Shown here: in pieces, positions 25,918 to 35,888 of the stretch
How positions within the stretch are numbered: the stretch's first letter is position 1
How the letters are laid out: each line of letters begins with the position of its first letter
Assembly: GCF_900631615.1 (NCBI RefSeq)
Contig: NZ_LR131273.1
Coordinates: forward strand, 2,046,001 to 2,110,000
From: Tsukamurella paurometabola
GTDB taxonomy: Bacteria > Actinomycetota > Actinomycetes > Mycobacteriales > Mycobacteriaceae
DNA: 64,000 bases
Reading direction: 5' to 3'
Translations under genes and position numbers: made by a program
The notes under the pieces: model-generated
Told to the model about the DNA's origin: nothing
The model's input: only the letters and a program-made list of their open reading frames with translations
The model's database searches: none

Positions 25918-25929
25918 TACGCTGGCCGG
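25918..25929 (+). promoter_or_regulatory. Predicted -10 of a leaderless SARP-type regulator transcript
   Basis: TACGCT at 25918-25923 fits TAnnnT and is followed by exactly 6 bases and then the GTG start. That spacing places transcription initiation at or next to the start codon. The same spacing occurs at rmlA and at the hydrolase gene. Confidence 0.5.
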
Positions 25930-28900
25930 GTGCACGACGGCAGCGCCCCCGACGATGCGGCGATGATCGGCGTCCTCGGACCGGTCGTCGCCGGCGGTCG
26001 GCCCGTGCCCGGGGTGCGGGCCCGGCGGCTCCTCGTCACGCTGGTCCTCGCCGACGGCCGGCCCGTGAGCGCCGACCGCCTCGTCGACGACGTGTGGGGC
26101 GATGCCCCGCCGAAATCGCCGCACGCGGCGCTGCACACACAGGTATCGCGCGTGCGCGCCGTCGTGCGCCCCGCCCGGCTCGAGGCCGTGGCCGGCGGGT
26201 ACCGCCTCGAGGCGGAGTCCGATCTCGCCCGTGCCGAGGCGGCGCTGCGCGACGGGAGCGGGGCGGCGGAGGCGCTGCGCCTGTGGCGCGGCATCCCCGG
26301 CGACGACCTCGACGACGGCGGCCCGGCGGCCGAACTCGCGCGCCGCGCCGCCGATGCGCTCCACCGACTCGAGGCCCGCGTGGCCGCGGAGGCGCTGGCG
26401 GCGGGCGACGTCGACACGGCGCGCGCGATCGCCGAGCGGCGCATCGCCGCGGATCCGCTCGACGAGCCGGCCCGCGTTCTGCTCATGCGCGCCCTCGCCG
26501 GCGCCGGGCGGACCGCCGAGGCCCTCGCCGCATACGCGGACCTGCGCCGCGTCTCGATCACCGAGCTGGGCGCCGAACCGGGCGATGAGGCCGCCCGGCT
26601 CCATCGCGAGCTGCTGGCGGGCGCCGCCCCCGTTCCCGCCGGTCCGACGACGGCACCGGCACCGCGCGCCGCGGCGGTGGGCCTCCCGGCCGAGGTCACG
26701 CCGCTCGTCGGCCGGGCCGACCAGGTCGCCGAGCTGGTGCGGGCGGTGGACGAGGCGCGCGTCGTCACCGTGCTGGGACCGGGCGGCGTGGGGAAGACGC
26801 GGATCGCGGAGGCCGTCGGTGCCGCGGTCGCGGACGCCGGAACCGCGGTCTACTACGTGCCCCTCGCCGCGGTCCGATCGGGCGGGGGCGTCCTGCCGGC
26901 CGTCTCGCGCGTGCTGGGGTTGGCGGAGTCGGACCTCGGCCCCGACGGCATGCCGCGCAGGTCCGTCCGCGACCTGGGCGCGCGCGTGTTGGAGGCGCTC
27001 GGGCGCCGTCGATGCCTCGTCGTCCTCGACAACTGCGAGCAGGTCATCGACGCGTGCGCCGATGTGGTGACCGACCTCGTGTCGGGCGCCCCGGGCGTCA
27101 CGGTGCTCGCGACCAGCCGCTCGCCCCTGCAGATCCGCGCGGAACGGGTTCATCCGCTGCCCGTCCTGGCGACCGCCGGCGCGGACTCCGCTGCGGTGGA
27201 GTTGTTCGCGCAGCGCGCCCGCGCAGTCCGGCCCGACGTGGCGCTGCCCGAGGACGCCGTCGCCGAGCTCTGCCGCCGCCTCGACGGACTGCCGCTCGCG
27301 ATCGAGCTGGCCGCCGCCCGGGTGCGCACGTTGAGCGTGGAGGAGATCACCGATCGGCTCGCGCAGCGGTTCGCGCTACTGCGGTCGGCCGACCGTTCCG
27401 CGCCCGACCGGCACCGCACCCTGTACGCGGTGATCGCGTGGAGCTGGGACCTGTTGGAGCCCGACGCCCAGTGGACCCTGCGCAGGCTGTGCCGGTTCCC
27501 CGCGGGCTTCGACACCGAGGCCGCGAGCGCGGTCACGGGCCTCGACACCATCGCGCTCGACGACGCACTGATCTCGCTGGCGAACCAGTCCCTGCTGCAC
27601 GTCGCGGAGAGCGGCGGTCGCACGCGCTACCGGATGTTGGAGACGGTCCGCGAGTTCGGCGAGGAACGCCTCGCCGAGGCCCCGGTCGCCGCCGACGGCA
27701 CGACCGAGGGTGCCGCCGTCGACCGTGCGATGGCGTCGTGGGCGGCGACGCTCGCGGCCGGGATGTGGAGCGAGTACCGGTCCGTCGGCGGTCACGGGGT
27801 GATCGCCCGGCTCGCCGACGACCTCGAGAACCTCGCCTTCGTGCTGCGCGGCGCCGTCGACGACCTGGCCGGTGGTGAGCGCGCCGCGGCCCGGACGGTG
27901 ATCCGGGTGTTCCCGCTGCTCGCCGGCCTGTGGTCGATGCGGAGCCTGCACGCGCAGGTGCAGGAGCTCGGAATCCGGATCGTGTACGCGCTCCCCGACC
28001 CGCGGGAGGCGCTCGCCGCAGGGCTGTCCGACGAGGACCGGGAACTGTGGCAGGCGACGGTGCTCGCGGCGTGTGCGGCACCCGGCGCGAATCCGAAAGC
28101 GCGGCACGTCGTCCGGGGCCGGACGATGATCCGGCGGCTGCACCGGCCCGAGCGGGCGCTCCTGGATCCGGCCGAGTACTTCAGTTCGGCCTTCCTGCAG
28201 CATTCGGTGTACGGCCTCCTGCGCCTGGTTCTTGCCGGTGTGGCGTCGCCCGTGGACGACGTGCGGCTGCACGCCCTCGCGGCCCGGATGAATCTGCGGG
28301 AGAACAGCGGCGATCTGACCGGGGCGCTGGAGGACTCCGTCGAGATCGCGGCGATCGGCGGACACGGCGACGCCTGGACGGAGGCGATGCTCGCCATGAG
28401 TACCGCGAGCATCTACGGCCAGCAGGCGCGCTGGTCGGAGGCGGAGCAGCGGTACCGCACCGCGGTGGAGAAGTTGGCGTCGATCGGTGCCGACGAGGAT
28501 GCCAAGCAGGCCACGGCGTACCTCGTTGCGAGCCTGTGCTCGCTCGGCCGGATCGACGAGGCGGAGGCCCTGCACCGGCCCCTGCAGGACGGCTGGTCGC
28601 CATCGGATCCCGATCCGGACGGCGGGCCGGAGGCGGTGGCCGCCATGATGATCGGCGCGGCCGAGCTGGCGCGCCTGCGGGGTGCACCGGACGCGGCCCT
28701 CTACCGACGGGCGGGCGAGCTCCTCGTGCGCCGGATCCCCAACGGCAGCAGGGACCCCGGCGGGGAGATGCTGGTCGCGATCGCGCTGCTCGGTGTCGTG
28801 GCGTGTGGCGCGCCGGAGACCGGCAGGACGCTCGTCGACGCGCTGATCGCGGGTGACGAGGCGATGTTCGGAGTCACGGGCTACTGGGACCTGCCCCAGG

Positions 28901-29172
28901 CCGCGACCATGGCGCTCGCCGTCGGGGCGTATCTGGTCGCTACGGATCCGGCGTCCGAGGCGGCACCGATCCTGGTGGGCCTCGCCCGCAGGCTCGGTGC
29001 GCGCCAGGACTATCCGGTGATGCACGCGGCGATGCAGCGGCTGCAGGTGCCACCGGACGGGGTGCCGGCGCAGGCCTGGCGGGCAGAGGTGGATCGCATC
29101 GCCGCGCTGTCCCGGTCGCGTGCGGTGCGCCTCCTTCGCGACACGACCGCCGCGCTGCGCCGGAGGGCGTAG
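25930..29172 (+). CDS. Large SARP/AfsR-type transcriptional regulator with NTPase and repeat domains
   Basis: The 1080-residue protein has, in order, a short OmpR-like winged helix (about 10-90), a bacterial transcriptional activation domain BTAD (about 95-230, ending DLRRVSITELGAEPGDEAARLHREL), a linker, and an NB-ARC-like NTPase. The NTPase has Walker A GPGGVGKTR near 281-289 and Walker B CLVVLDNCEQV near 365. A helical region follows to the C-terminus, probably TPR-like (about 560-1080). This is the architecture of AfsR-like cluster activators. The start is probably leaderless. The next operon on the right, an ABC exporter, carries a matching direct-repeat array. Its effector is unknown. 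Confidence 0.82.
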   Translation: MHDGSAPDDAAMIGVLGPVVAGGRPVPGVRARRLLVTLVLADGRPVSADRLVDDVWGDAPPKSPHAALHTQVSRVRAVVRPARLEAVAGGYRLEAESDLARAEAALRDGSGAAEALRLWRGIPGDDLDDGGPAAELARRAADALHRLEARVAAEALAAGDVDTARAIAERRIAADPLDEPARVLLMRALAGAGRTAEALAAYADLRRVSITELGAEPGDEAARLHRELLAGAAPVPAGPTTAPAPRAAAVGLPAEVTPLVGRADQVAELVRAVDEARVVTVLGPGGVGKTRIAEAVGAAVADAGTAVYYVPLAAVRSGGGVLPAVSRVLGLAESDLGPDGMPRRSVRDLGARVLEALGRRRCLVVLDNCEQVIDACADVVTDLVSGAPGVTVLATSRSPLQIRAERVHPLPVLATAGADSAAVELFAQRARAVRPDVALPEDAVAELCRRLDGLPLAIELAAARVRTLSVEEITDRLAQRFALLRSADRSAPDRHRTLYAVIAWSWDLLEPDAQWTLRRLCRFPAGFDTEAASAVTGLDTIALDDALISLANQSLLHVAESGGRTRYRMLETVREFGEERLAEAPVAADGTTEGAAVDRAMASWAATLAAGMWSEYRSVGGHGVIARLADDLENLAFVLRGAVDDLAGGERAAARTVIRVFPLLAGLWSMRSLHAQVQELGIRIVYALPDPREALAAGLSDEDRELWQATVLAACAAPGANPKARHVVRGRTMIRRLHRPERALLDPAEYFSSAFLQHSVYGLLRLVLAGVASPVDDVRLHALAARMNLRENSGDLTGALEDSVEIAAIGGHGDAWTEAMLAMSTASIYGQQARWSEAEQRYRTAVEKLASIGADEDAKQATAYLVASLCSLGRIDEAEALHRPLQDGWSPSDPDPDGGPEAVAAMMIGAAELARLRGAPDAALYRRAGELLVRRIPNGSRDPGGEMLVAIALLGVVACGAPETGRTLVDALIAGDEAMFGVTGYWDLPQAATMALAVGAYLVATDPASEAAPILVGLARRLGARQDYPVMHAAMQRLQVPPDGVPAQAWRAEVDRIAALSRSRAVRLLRDTTAALRRRA

Positions 29173-29197
29173 CGCGGCGGCCGTGGCCGACGGCGGG

Positions 29198-30015
29198 TCA
29201 GCGGGCGGTGCGGATGTAGGCGCGCACCGCGAGCGGCGCGAAGACCGCGATGATCACGAGCGCGCCGACGAGGCTCCACGTCACGTGCACCCCGGCGTGG
29301 CCGGAGTTGCAGAGCTCGCGGATCGCGGACACCAGGTGGCTGATCGGGTTCACGTTCACGAAGGCCTGCAACCACCCCGGCATGGTGTCGACCGGGACGA
29401 AGGCGTTGGACAGGAAGGTGAGCGGGAACATGATCATCATCGACACGCCCTGTACCGAGGTGGCCTTCTGCATGAGGCAGCCCATGAGCGCGAAGATCCA
29501 GGAGACGGCGAAGCTGCAGAACAGGATCAGTGCTGTGGAGGCGAGCACGCCGAGCGGGTCGGGCCGCCAGCCCATCGCGATGCCCACGACGAAGGTGATG
29601 ACGGTGGCGATGAGGTAGCGCACGACGTCGGCGAGCAGCGCGCCGGCGAGCGGGCTGATCCGGGCGATCGGCAGCGACCGGAAACGGTCGAAGACACCTT
29701 TGTTCATGTCCTCGCGGAGCTGGGTTCCGGTGACGATCGACGCGACGATCACGGTCTGCACGAGGATGCCGGGAATGATGACCGGCAGATAGCTGTGGAC
29801 GTCGCCGCTGATCGCGCCGCCGAAGATGTACGCGAACATCAGGGTGAACACGACGGGCTGCAGAACGACGTCGAAGAGCTGCTCGGGGTTGTGCCGGATC
29901 TTGAGCACGCCGCGCCAGCCCATCGTGAAGGACTGCCGGATCGTCTCGGCGAGACCGATGTGGTTGGGGGCGGCCCGGTCCGGCGTGCGGCCGGGGGTGC
30001 GGGTGAGCGTGGTGG

Positions 30016-30019
<4 letters not shown>
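29198..30019 (-). CDS. DrrB-like ABC-2 permease
   Basis: ATG 30019 has GGAGG upstream and overlaps the stop of the ATPase gene by 4 bases; the product has 273 residues. It has six predicted membrane helices and the ABC-2 pattern LPVIIPGILVQTVIVASIVTGTQLREDMNKGVFDRFRSLPI. The typical extracellular loop FLSNAFVPVDTMPGWLQAFVNVNPI is also present. Such permeases export antibiotics (daunorubicin resistance family) or lipids. It is coupled to the ATPase and converges with the SARP gene. Confidence 0.88.
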
Positions 30020-31050
<1,031 letters not shown>

Positions 31051-31067
31051 CACGATGCATCGCGTCG

Positions 31068-31107
31068 CTGTCGTGGGGCTGTCGTGCCGCTGACGCGGAC
31101 TGTCGTG
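31068..31107. repeat. Tandem CTGTCGTG repeats upstream of the ABC exporter (candidate SARP sites)
   Basis: CTGTCGTG occurs exactly at 31068-31075, 31079-31086 and 31100-31107. A degenerate copy CTGACGCG is at 31090-31097. The spacing is 11, 11 and 10 bp, close to one DNA turn, as in heptamer arrays bound by SARP proteins. The array lies 18 bp upstream of the ATPase start. Confidence 0.6.
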
Positions 31108-31150
31108 CGCCGCCGCCCCGCATGTCAGGGGTGTGCGCCACAATGACGGA

Positions 31151-32668
31151 GTGCTGTTCGCCGAGGTCGTCGCCGTGTCCGCCGAGGTCGCGGGCACCCG
31201 CTCGCGTACCGCGAAGATCACCGCGCTCGCCGCCGTGATCCGCGCCGCGGGGCCCGGGGACGTGCGCCCCGTCGTGGCGTGGCTGTCGGGTGAGCTCCTG
31301 CAGGGGCGCCTCGGCGCGGGATGGCGCACCGTCGCGCGGACCGTCGACTCGCTCGCGCCCGCGGCGGAGCCGGCCCTGACGGTCGAGGAGGTCACGGCCG
31401 CGCTGGACGAGCTGGCCGGGACGTCGGGCGCGGGGTCCGTCGCCCGACGGGACGCCGTCCTCACCGGTCTGTTCGGGCGCGCGACGGCGGCGGAGCAGCG
31501 GTTCCTCGTCGGGCTCATCACCGGTGAGCTGCGGCAGGGTGCTCTCGCGGGCGTGGTGACCGATGCCGTGGCGCGCGCCGCGGAGGTGCCGCTCGAGACG
31601 GTGCGCCGCGCGGCCATGCTGTCCGGCTCGCTGCCGGATACGGCCGCCGCGGCCCTGCGCGGCGGCGCCGAGGAACTCGCGGGGTTCGGCCTCGAGGTGC
31701 TGCGCGGGGTCTCGCCGATGCTCGCCTCGCCGGCGGAGGACGTCGCGTCCGCCCTGGCCGACCTGGGATCGGAGGTGAGCGTCGAGTTCAAGCTGGACGG
31801 CGCCCGGATCCAGGTGCACCGGCTCGGCGACGAGGTGCGCGTCTACACCCGTACGCTCCGCGACATCACCGATGCGGTGCCCGAGATCGTCGCGCTGGCC
31901 AGGGACTTGCCGTGCCGGTCCGTCGTGCTCGACGGGGAGTCCCTCGCCCTGACCGACGCCGGCCGGCCGCGGCCCTTCCAGGAGACGATGAGCAGGTTCG
32001 GGTCGGCGGAGTCCGGTGAGACGGTACTGCGTCCCTACTTCTTCGACTGTCTCCATCTCGACGGCCGTGACCTGCTGGACGAGCCGCTGTCGGTCCGGCT
32101 CGACGCGCTGCGGGCAGTGGCCGGGGAGCTGCGCATCCCCGCGCTGACCCGGCCCACCCCGGACGAAGCCGCAGCCCACTACGAGGCCGCCCTCGCCGCG
32201 GGACACGAGGGCGTCATGGTCAAGGCGCTCGCCTCGTCCTACGCCGCGGGGCGCCGGGGCCGCGCATGGCAGAAGGTCAAGCAGACGCACACGCTCGACC
32301 TGGTGGTGCTGGGTGCCGAGTGGGGATACGGCCGCCGCACCGGCATGCTCTCCAACCTGCACCTCGGCGCGCGGGACCCGGACGGTGGAGATCCGATCAT
32401 GGTGGGCAAGACCTTCAAGGGGCTGACCGACGCCCTGCTCCGCTGGCAGACGGAGGAGTTCCCGCACCATGAGCGCGCTCGTGACGCGCACACGGTGTAC
32501 CTGCGGCCCGAGATCGTGGTCGAGATCGAGCTCGACGGGGTGCAGGTCTCGCGCCGGTACCCCGGTGGGGTCGCGCTGCGCTTCGCCCGTGTGCTGCGGT
32601 ACCGCCCGGACAAGAACGCCGCCGATGCGGACACGATCGGCGCCGTGCGGGCGCTACTGCCCGGGTAG
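31151..32668 (+). CDS. ligB: LigB, ATP-dependent DNA ligase
   Basis: GTG 31151 is chosen because the product (505 residues) then starts like Rv3062 (LigB, about 507). The ligase nucleotidyltransferase motif FKLDGARIQ has the adenylated Lys214. The further ligase motifs DGESLAL, EGVMVKA and WQKVK are present, as is the C-terminal OB-fold with GVALRFARVLRYRPDK. It joins DNA nicks using ATP and is an accessory ligase of actinobacteria. Its end overlaps fadD17 by 15 bases (convergent). Confidence 0.88.
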   Translation: MLFAEVVAVSAEVAGTRSRTAKITALAAVIRAAGPGDVRPVVAWLSGELLQGRLGAGWRTVARTVDSLAPAAEPALTVEEVTAALDELAGTSGAGSVARRDAVLTGLFGRATAAEQRFLVGLITGELRQGALAGVVTDAVARAAEVPLETVRRAAMLSGSLPDTAAAALRGGAEELAGFGLEVLRGVSPMLASPAEDVASALADLGSEVSVEFKLDGARIQVHRLGDEVRVYTRTLRDITDAVPEIVALARDLPCRSVVLDGESLALTDAGRPRPFQETMSRFGSAESGETVLRPYFFDCLHLDGRDLLDEPLSVRLDALRAVAGELRIPALTRPTPDEAAAHYEAALAAGHEGVMVKALASSYAAGRRGRAWQKVKQTHTLDLVVLGAEWGYGRRTGMLSNLHLGARDPDGGDPIMVGKTFKGLTDALLRWQTEEFPHHERARDAHTVYLRPEIVVEIELDGVQVSRRYPGGVALRFARVLRYRPDKNAADADTIGAVRALLPG

Positions 32669-34243
32669 CGGTGCGGTGGCGTCGATCCCGTCGGCGATGA
32701 GTGCGCGGCGGAGCACCTTGAACGACGGGGTCCGGGGCAGCTCGTCCACGACCCGCCAGCGGCGCGGGTACTGCCGCGGCCCCAGATCGGGTTGTGCGCG
32801 GAGGAACGCGGCGAGGGCGTCGGGAGTGAGTTCCGCGCCGGGCACGACCACGACCGCCGCCGCCACCTGATCGCCGATCCGGTCCGGGAGCCCGTACACG
32901 GCGGCATCCGCGACAGCGGGATGGCGCAGCAACGCGCGCTCGATCGGTGCGACGCCCAGATTCTCGCCGCCCACCCGCAGCCAGTCGCCGGTGCGGCCGG
33001 CGAAGTGGACGTACCCCGCCTCGTCGACGTACGCCAGATCGCCCGTGCGGTAGACGCCGCCGTCCGAGCGCGCGGCGTCCGCGGCGGGATCGTTGTAGTA
33101 GCCCGAGAAGCCGCCGGTGCCGGCGGTGTTCACCAGCTCGCCGATCGCCTCGTCCGGGTTGAGGAGCGTCCCGTCCGGGGCCGTCTCCGCGCGGGGGCAT
33201 TCGGTCGAGGTGCCGGGCCGCCACACGGCGACTCCGTCGGGCAGTGGCCCCAGTGCGTCGGGCGGAGTGTCCGGCGTACGGGCGATGGCGACGCCGTTCT
33301 CCGAGGAGCCGTAGCCGTCCTGGACGTGGCAGCCGAAGCGCCGGGCGAAGGCGGCGATGTCCTCGGCGCGGCCCTCGTTGCCGTAGAGCACGCGCAGCGG
33401 GTTGTCGGCGTCGTCGGGGCGTTCCTCGGTGGCGAGGATGTAGGACAGGGGTGTGCCCACGTAGTTCGCGTAGGTGGCGCCGTACCGCCGGACGTCGCCG
33501 AGGAAGCCGGAGGCCGAGAATCGTTCGGCGAGGGCGATGGTCGCGCCGGCCGCGAGCGCCACCGCCCAGCCGGCGAGCAGCGCGTTGGAGTGGAACAGGG
33601 GCATCGCGATGTAGGCGGTGTCGTCGCCGCTCAGGCCGAACCGCTGCGCCAGCATGATTCCGGCGCCGGTGAACTTGCCGTGCGTGGCCCGCACGGCCTT
33701 CGGCTCGCCGCTGGTTCCGGAGGTGAAGACGAGAGCGAGCAGGGTCTCGGGTGTGACGTCGGCGGTCGGCAGCGGCGCGCCCGCGTGCGCGCCGAGGAGC
33801 GCGGCCCACTGCGGACCGTCGAGGTCGAGGACCGGGACGCCGAGGTCGAGCCCGTCGAGCAGCGCCGCGTGCCGGCCCTGGGTGAGGACGACAGCGCAGT
33901 CGGCGAGCGCGACGTCGCGCGCGAGCGCGTCGCCGCGGCGGGTGGGGTTGAGCCCCACGACGACCGCGCCCGACAGCGCCGCGGCGCCGAGCAGGAGGGA
34001 GAACTCGGGGACGTTGTCCGCGAGGACCCCGACGTGCCGGGGCGCAGCTCCGCCACCGTTGCCGCCTCCGGCGGCGTCGGGCAGAAGCTCCCGCAGGACG
34101 GCGGCGCGGACCGAGGACTCGGTGACGTGCTCCGCCCAGCTCCACGTTCGGTCGCCGGCCCGCAGGCCCGCGCCGGGGTCGTCGGCGCGGGCGCGGAGCA
34201 GGTCGGCGACCGTCGGAAGCGACTGCGAGAGTGCGCCGCTCAT
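32654..34243 (-). CDS. fadD17: FadD17, steroid side-chain CoA ligase
   Basis: The 529-residue adenylate-forming enzyme has FTSGTSGEPKAVRATH (P-loop-like motif), YVGTPLSYILAT, VYRTGDLAY and PSFKVLRRAL with the catalytic C-terminal Lys. It matches Rv3506 (FadD17), which activates the shortened C5 side-chain acid (steroid-24-oate). It is the last gene of fadE26-fadE27-GMC-fadD17. In M. tuberculosis, fadD17 follows fadE27 directly. Two bases separate it from the GMC gene. Confidence 0.87.
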   Translation of the reverse strand: MSGALSQSLPTVADLLRARADDPGAGLRAGDRTWSWAEHVTESSVRAAVLRELLPDAAGGGNGGGAAPRHVGVLADNVPEFSLLLGAAALSGAVVVGLNPTRRGDALARDVALADCAVVLTQGRHAALLDGLDLGVPVLDLDGPQWAALLGAHAGAPLPTADVTPETLLALVFTSGTSGEPKAVRATHGKFTGAGIMLAQRFGLSGDDTAYIAMPLFHSNALLAGWAVALAAGATIALAERFSASGFLGDVRRYGATYANYVGTPLSYILATEERPDDADNPLRVLYGNEGRAEDIAAFARRFGCHVQDGYGSSENGVAIARTPDTPPDALGPLPDGVAVWRPGTSTECPRAETAPDGTLLNPDEAIGELVNTAGTGGFSGYYNDPAADAARSDGGVYRTGDLAYVDEAGYVHFAGRTGDWLRVGGENLGVAPIERALLRHPAVADAAVYGLPDRIGDQVAAAVVVVPGAELTPDALAAFLRAQPDLGPRQYPRRWRVVDELPRTPSFKVLRRALIADGIDATAPLPGQ

Positions 34244-34244
34244 C

Positions 34245-35888
34245 TCAGGCGCCGAGGAACCGCGCGCACATCTCGCCGATCATGTACGACGGGGCGTTCG
34301 TGTTGCCGCCCGTGATCGACGGCATGATCGAGGCGTCCGCGACGCGGAGGCCCTCGACGCCGACGACCTTGAGCTCCGGGTCGACGACGGCCCGCTCGTC
34401 GACCCCCATCCGGCAGGTGCCCACCGGGTGGTACACCGAGTGCACCCGGTTCGGGAGCTCGCGGCGCAGCGCCGTCTCGTCCATGAGCGAGGCGCCGGGG
34501 GTGAACTCCTCGCTCACCTTGCCGCGCACCGACGGGTGCTGCATCACCTCGCGGATCATGCCGATGCCCTCCATCAGCACCTCGGTGTCCTGCGGGTCGC
34601 TGAGGTAGCCCGGATCGATCGACGGCTGCTCCAACGGGTTCGCGGAGTTCAGACGCAGCTCGCCCCGGCTCTGGGGGTAGATCAGCGTGGGCAGGATGGT
34701 CAGGCCGGGCCGGGGATCGACCATGTGGAGCTTGTCGGCGTCCTGATTGGGCACCGGGTAGTTCCAGGGGAGGCAGTGGATCTGCAGGTCCGGGATGTCC
34801 TTGGCGTACGACGTGCGGACGAACGCCGCCGCGTCGAAGACGGTGCGTGCCATCCACGTCGTGCCGGGCCGGCGGACCTCGGCCGCCAGGCCCTTCGCGA
34901 AGTACGCCGGGGTGCCCTTGTTCACCGCGTCCTTCATGAGGAACGTCATCGGGACGAAGAGGTGATCGTGCAGGTTCTGGCCGACGGGCAGGTCGGCGAC
35001 GACGTCGATGCCCTTCTCGCGCAGGTGCGCCGCGGGCCCGACGCCCGAGAGCATGAGGATCTGCGGCGTGCCGATGACACCGGCCGAGACGATGACCTCC
35101 TGCTTCGCGCGGATGGTGGTGACCGAGTTCCCGTCGAGCACCTCGACGCCCGTGGCGCGGCCGTTCTCGATGACGACGCGCTTGACGTGGGCGTTCACGT
35201 GGACGCGCAGGTTGGGGCGAGCCTCGCGGAGGTAGCCCTGCGCGGAGCTGTAGCGGGTGCCCCCGGCCGCGCTCTGCTGGAAGATGCTGACGCCTTCCTG
35301 CGACGGGCCGTTGTAGTCGTCGATGATCGGGGTGTCCAGGGTGCCGGACAGGGCGTCCATGTAGGACGTGGTGGCCTCGGTGAGGTCACGCTGTCGGGTC
35401 ACCTCGATGGGGCCGCCCGAGCCGCGCAGCTCGCTGCCGCCGCCCTCCCAGTTCTCGAGTCGCTTGAAGGCGGGCAGCACACCCTCGTAGTCCCAGCCGG
35501 TGGCGCCCTCCGCGGCCCACGAGTCGTAGTTGGCGCGGTTGCCGCGGACGAAGAGCATGCCGTTGATGGAACTCGAGCCGCCGAGGATCTTGCCCCGGGT
35601 CATGGGGATCCTGCGGTCGTTGGCGAACTTCTGCGGCACGGAGTACTGCTTCCACGCGACGCGCGCCTTCATCTGCGGCACGGTGTGCACCATCGTGATC
35701 ATGCCGGGAACCTGCGTCATGCGGGTGTTGTCGGCCTTGCCCGCTTCGAGCAGCGCGACGGTGGCCCCCGTGTCGGCGAGCCGGCCCGCCACCACGGACC
35801 CCGCACTGCCCGAACCGATCACGACGTAATCGACGGCCTCGTCGGGCGACAGCGGGGTCGTCGCGGTCTTGTACAGCTTGCGGATCAT
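34245..35888 (-). CDS. GMC-family FAD oxidoreductase (choline dehydrogenase-like) in the fadE26 operon
   Basis: The 547-residue protein has the FAD-binding DYVVIGSGSAGSVVAGRLA with LLEAG (about residues 20-50). The second GMC motif GKILGGSSSINGMLFVRGN is near residue 105. The C-terminal HPVGTCRMG carries the catalytic His, and a final GNTNAPSYMIGE follows. GMC enzymes oxidise alcohols with FAD, passing electrons to oxygen or quinone. ATG 35888 overlaps the fadE27 stop by 4 bases, so it is firmly in the KstR operon. It is not the cholesterol oxidase type I recognise; a side-chain or ring alcohol is likely. Confidence 0.82.
   Translation of the reverse strand: MIRKLYKTATTPLSPDEAVDYVVIGSGSAGSVVAGRLADTGATVALLEAGKADNTRMTQVPGMITMVHTVPQMKARVAWKQYSVPQKFANDRRIPMTRGKILGGSSSINGMLFVRGNRANYDSWAAEGATGWDYEGVLPAFKRLENWEGGGSELRGSGGPIEVTRQRDLTEATTSYMDALSGTLDTPIIDDYNGPSQEGVSIFQQSAAGGTRYSSAQGYLREARPNLRVHVNAHVKRVVIENGRATGVEVLDGNSVTTIRAKQEVIVSAGVIGTPQILMLSGVGPAAHLREKGIDVVADLPVGQNLHDHLFVPMTFLMKDAVNKGTPAYFAKGLAAEVRRPGTTWMARTVFDAAAFVRTSYAKDIPDLQIHCLPWNYPVPNQDADKLHMVDPRPGLTILPTLIYPQSRGELRLNSANPLEQPSIDPGYLSDPQDTEVLMEGIGMIREVMQHPSVRGKVSEEFTPGASLMDETALRRELPNRVHSVYHPVGTCRMGVDERAVVDPELKVVGVEGLRVADASIMPSITGGNTNAPSYMIGEMCARFLGA

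Noticed and set aside
31081-31150. CRISPR-like short repeats before ligB
   Set aside because: The repeats are 8 bp at 10-11 bp spacing without spacer structure; they fit regulator sites, not CRISPR.
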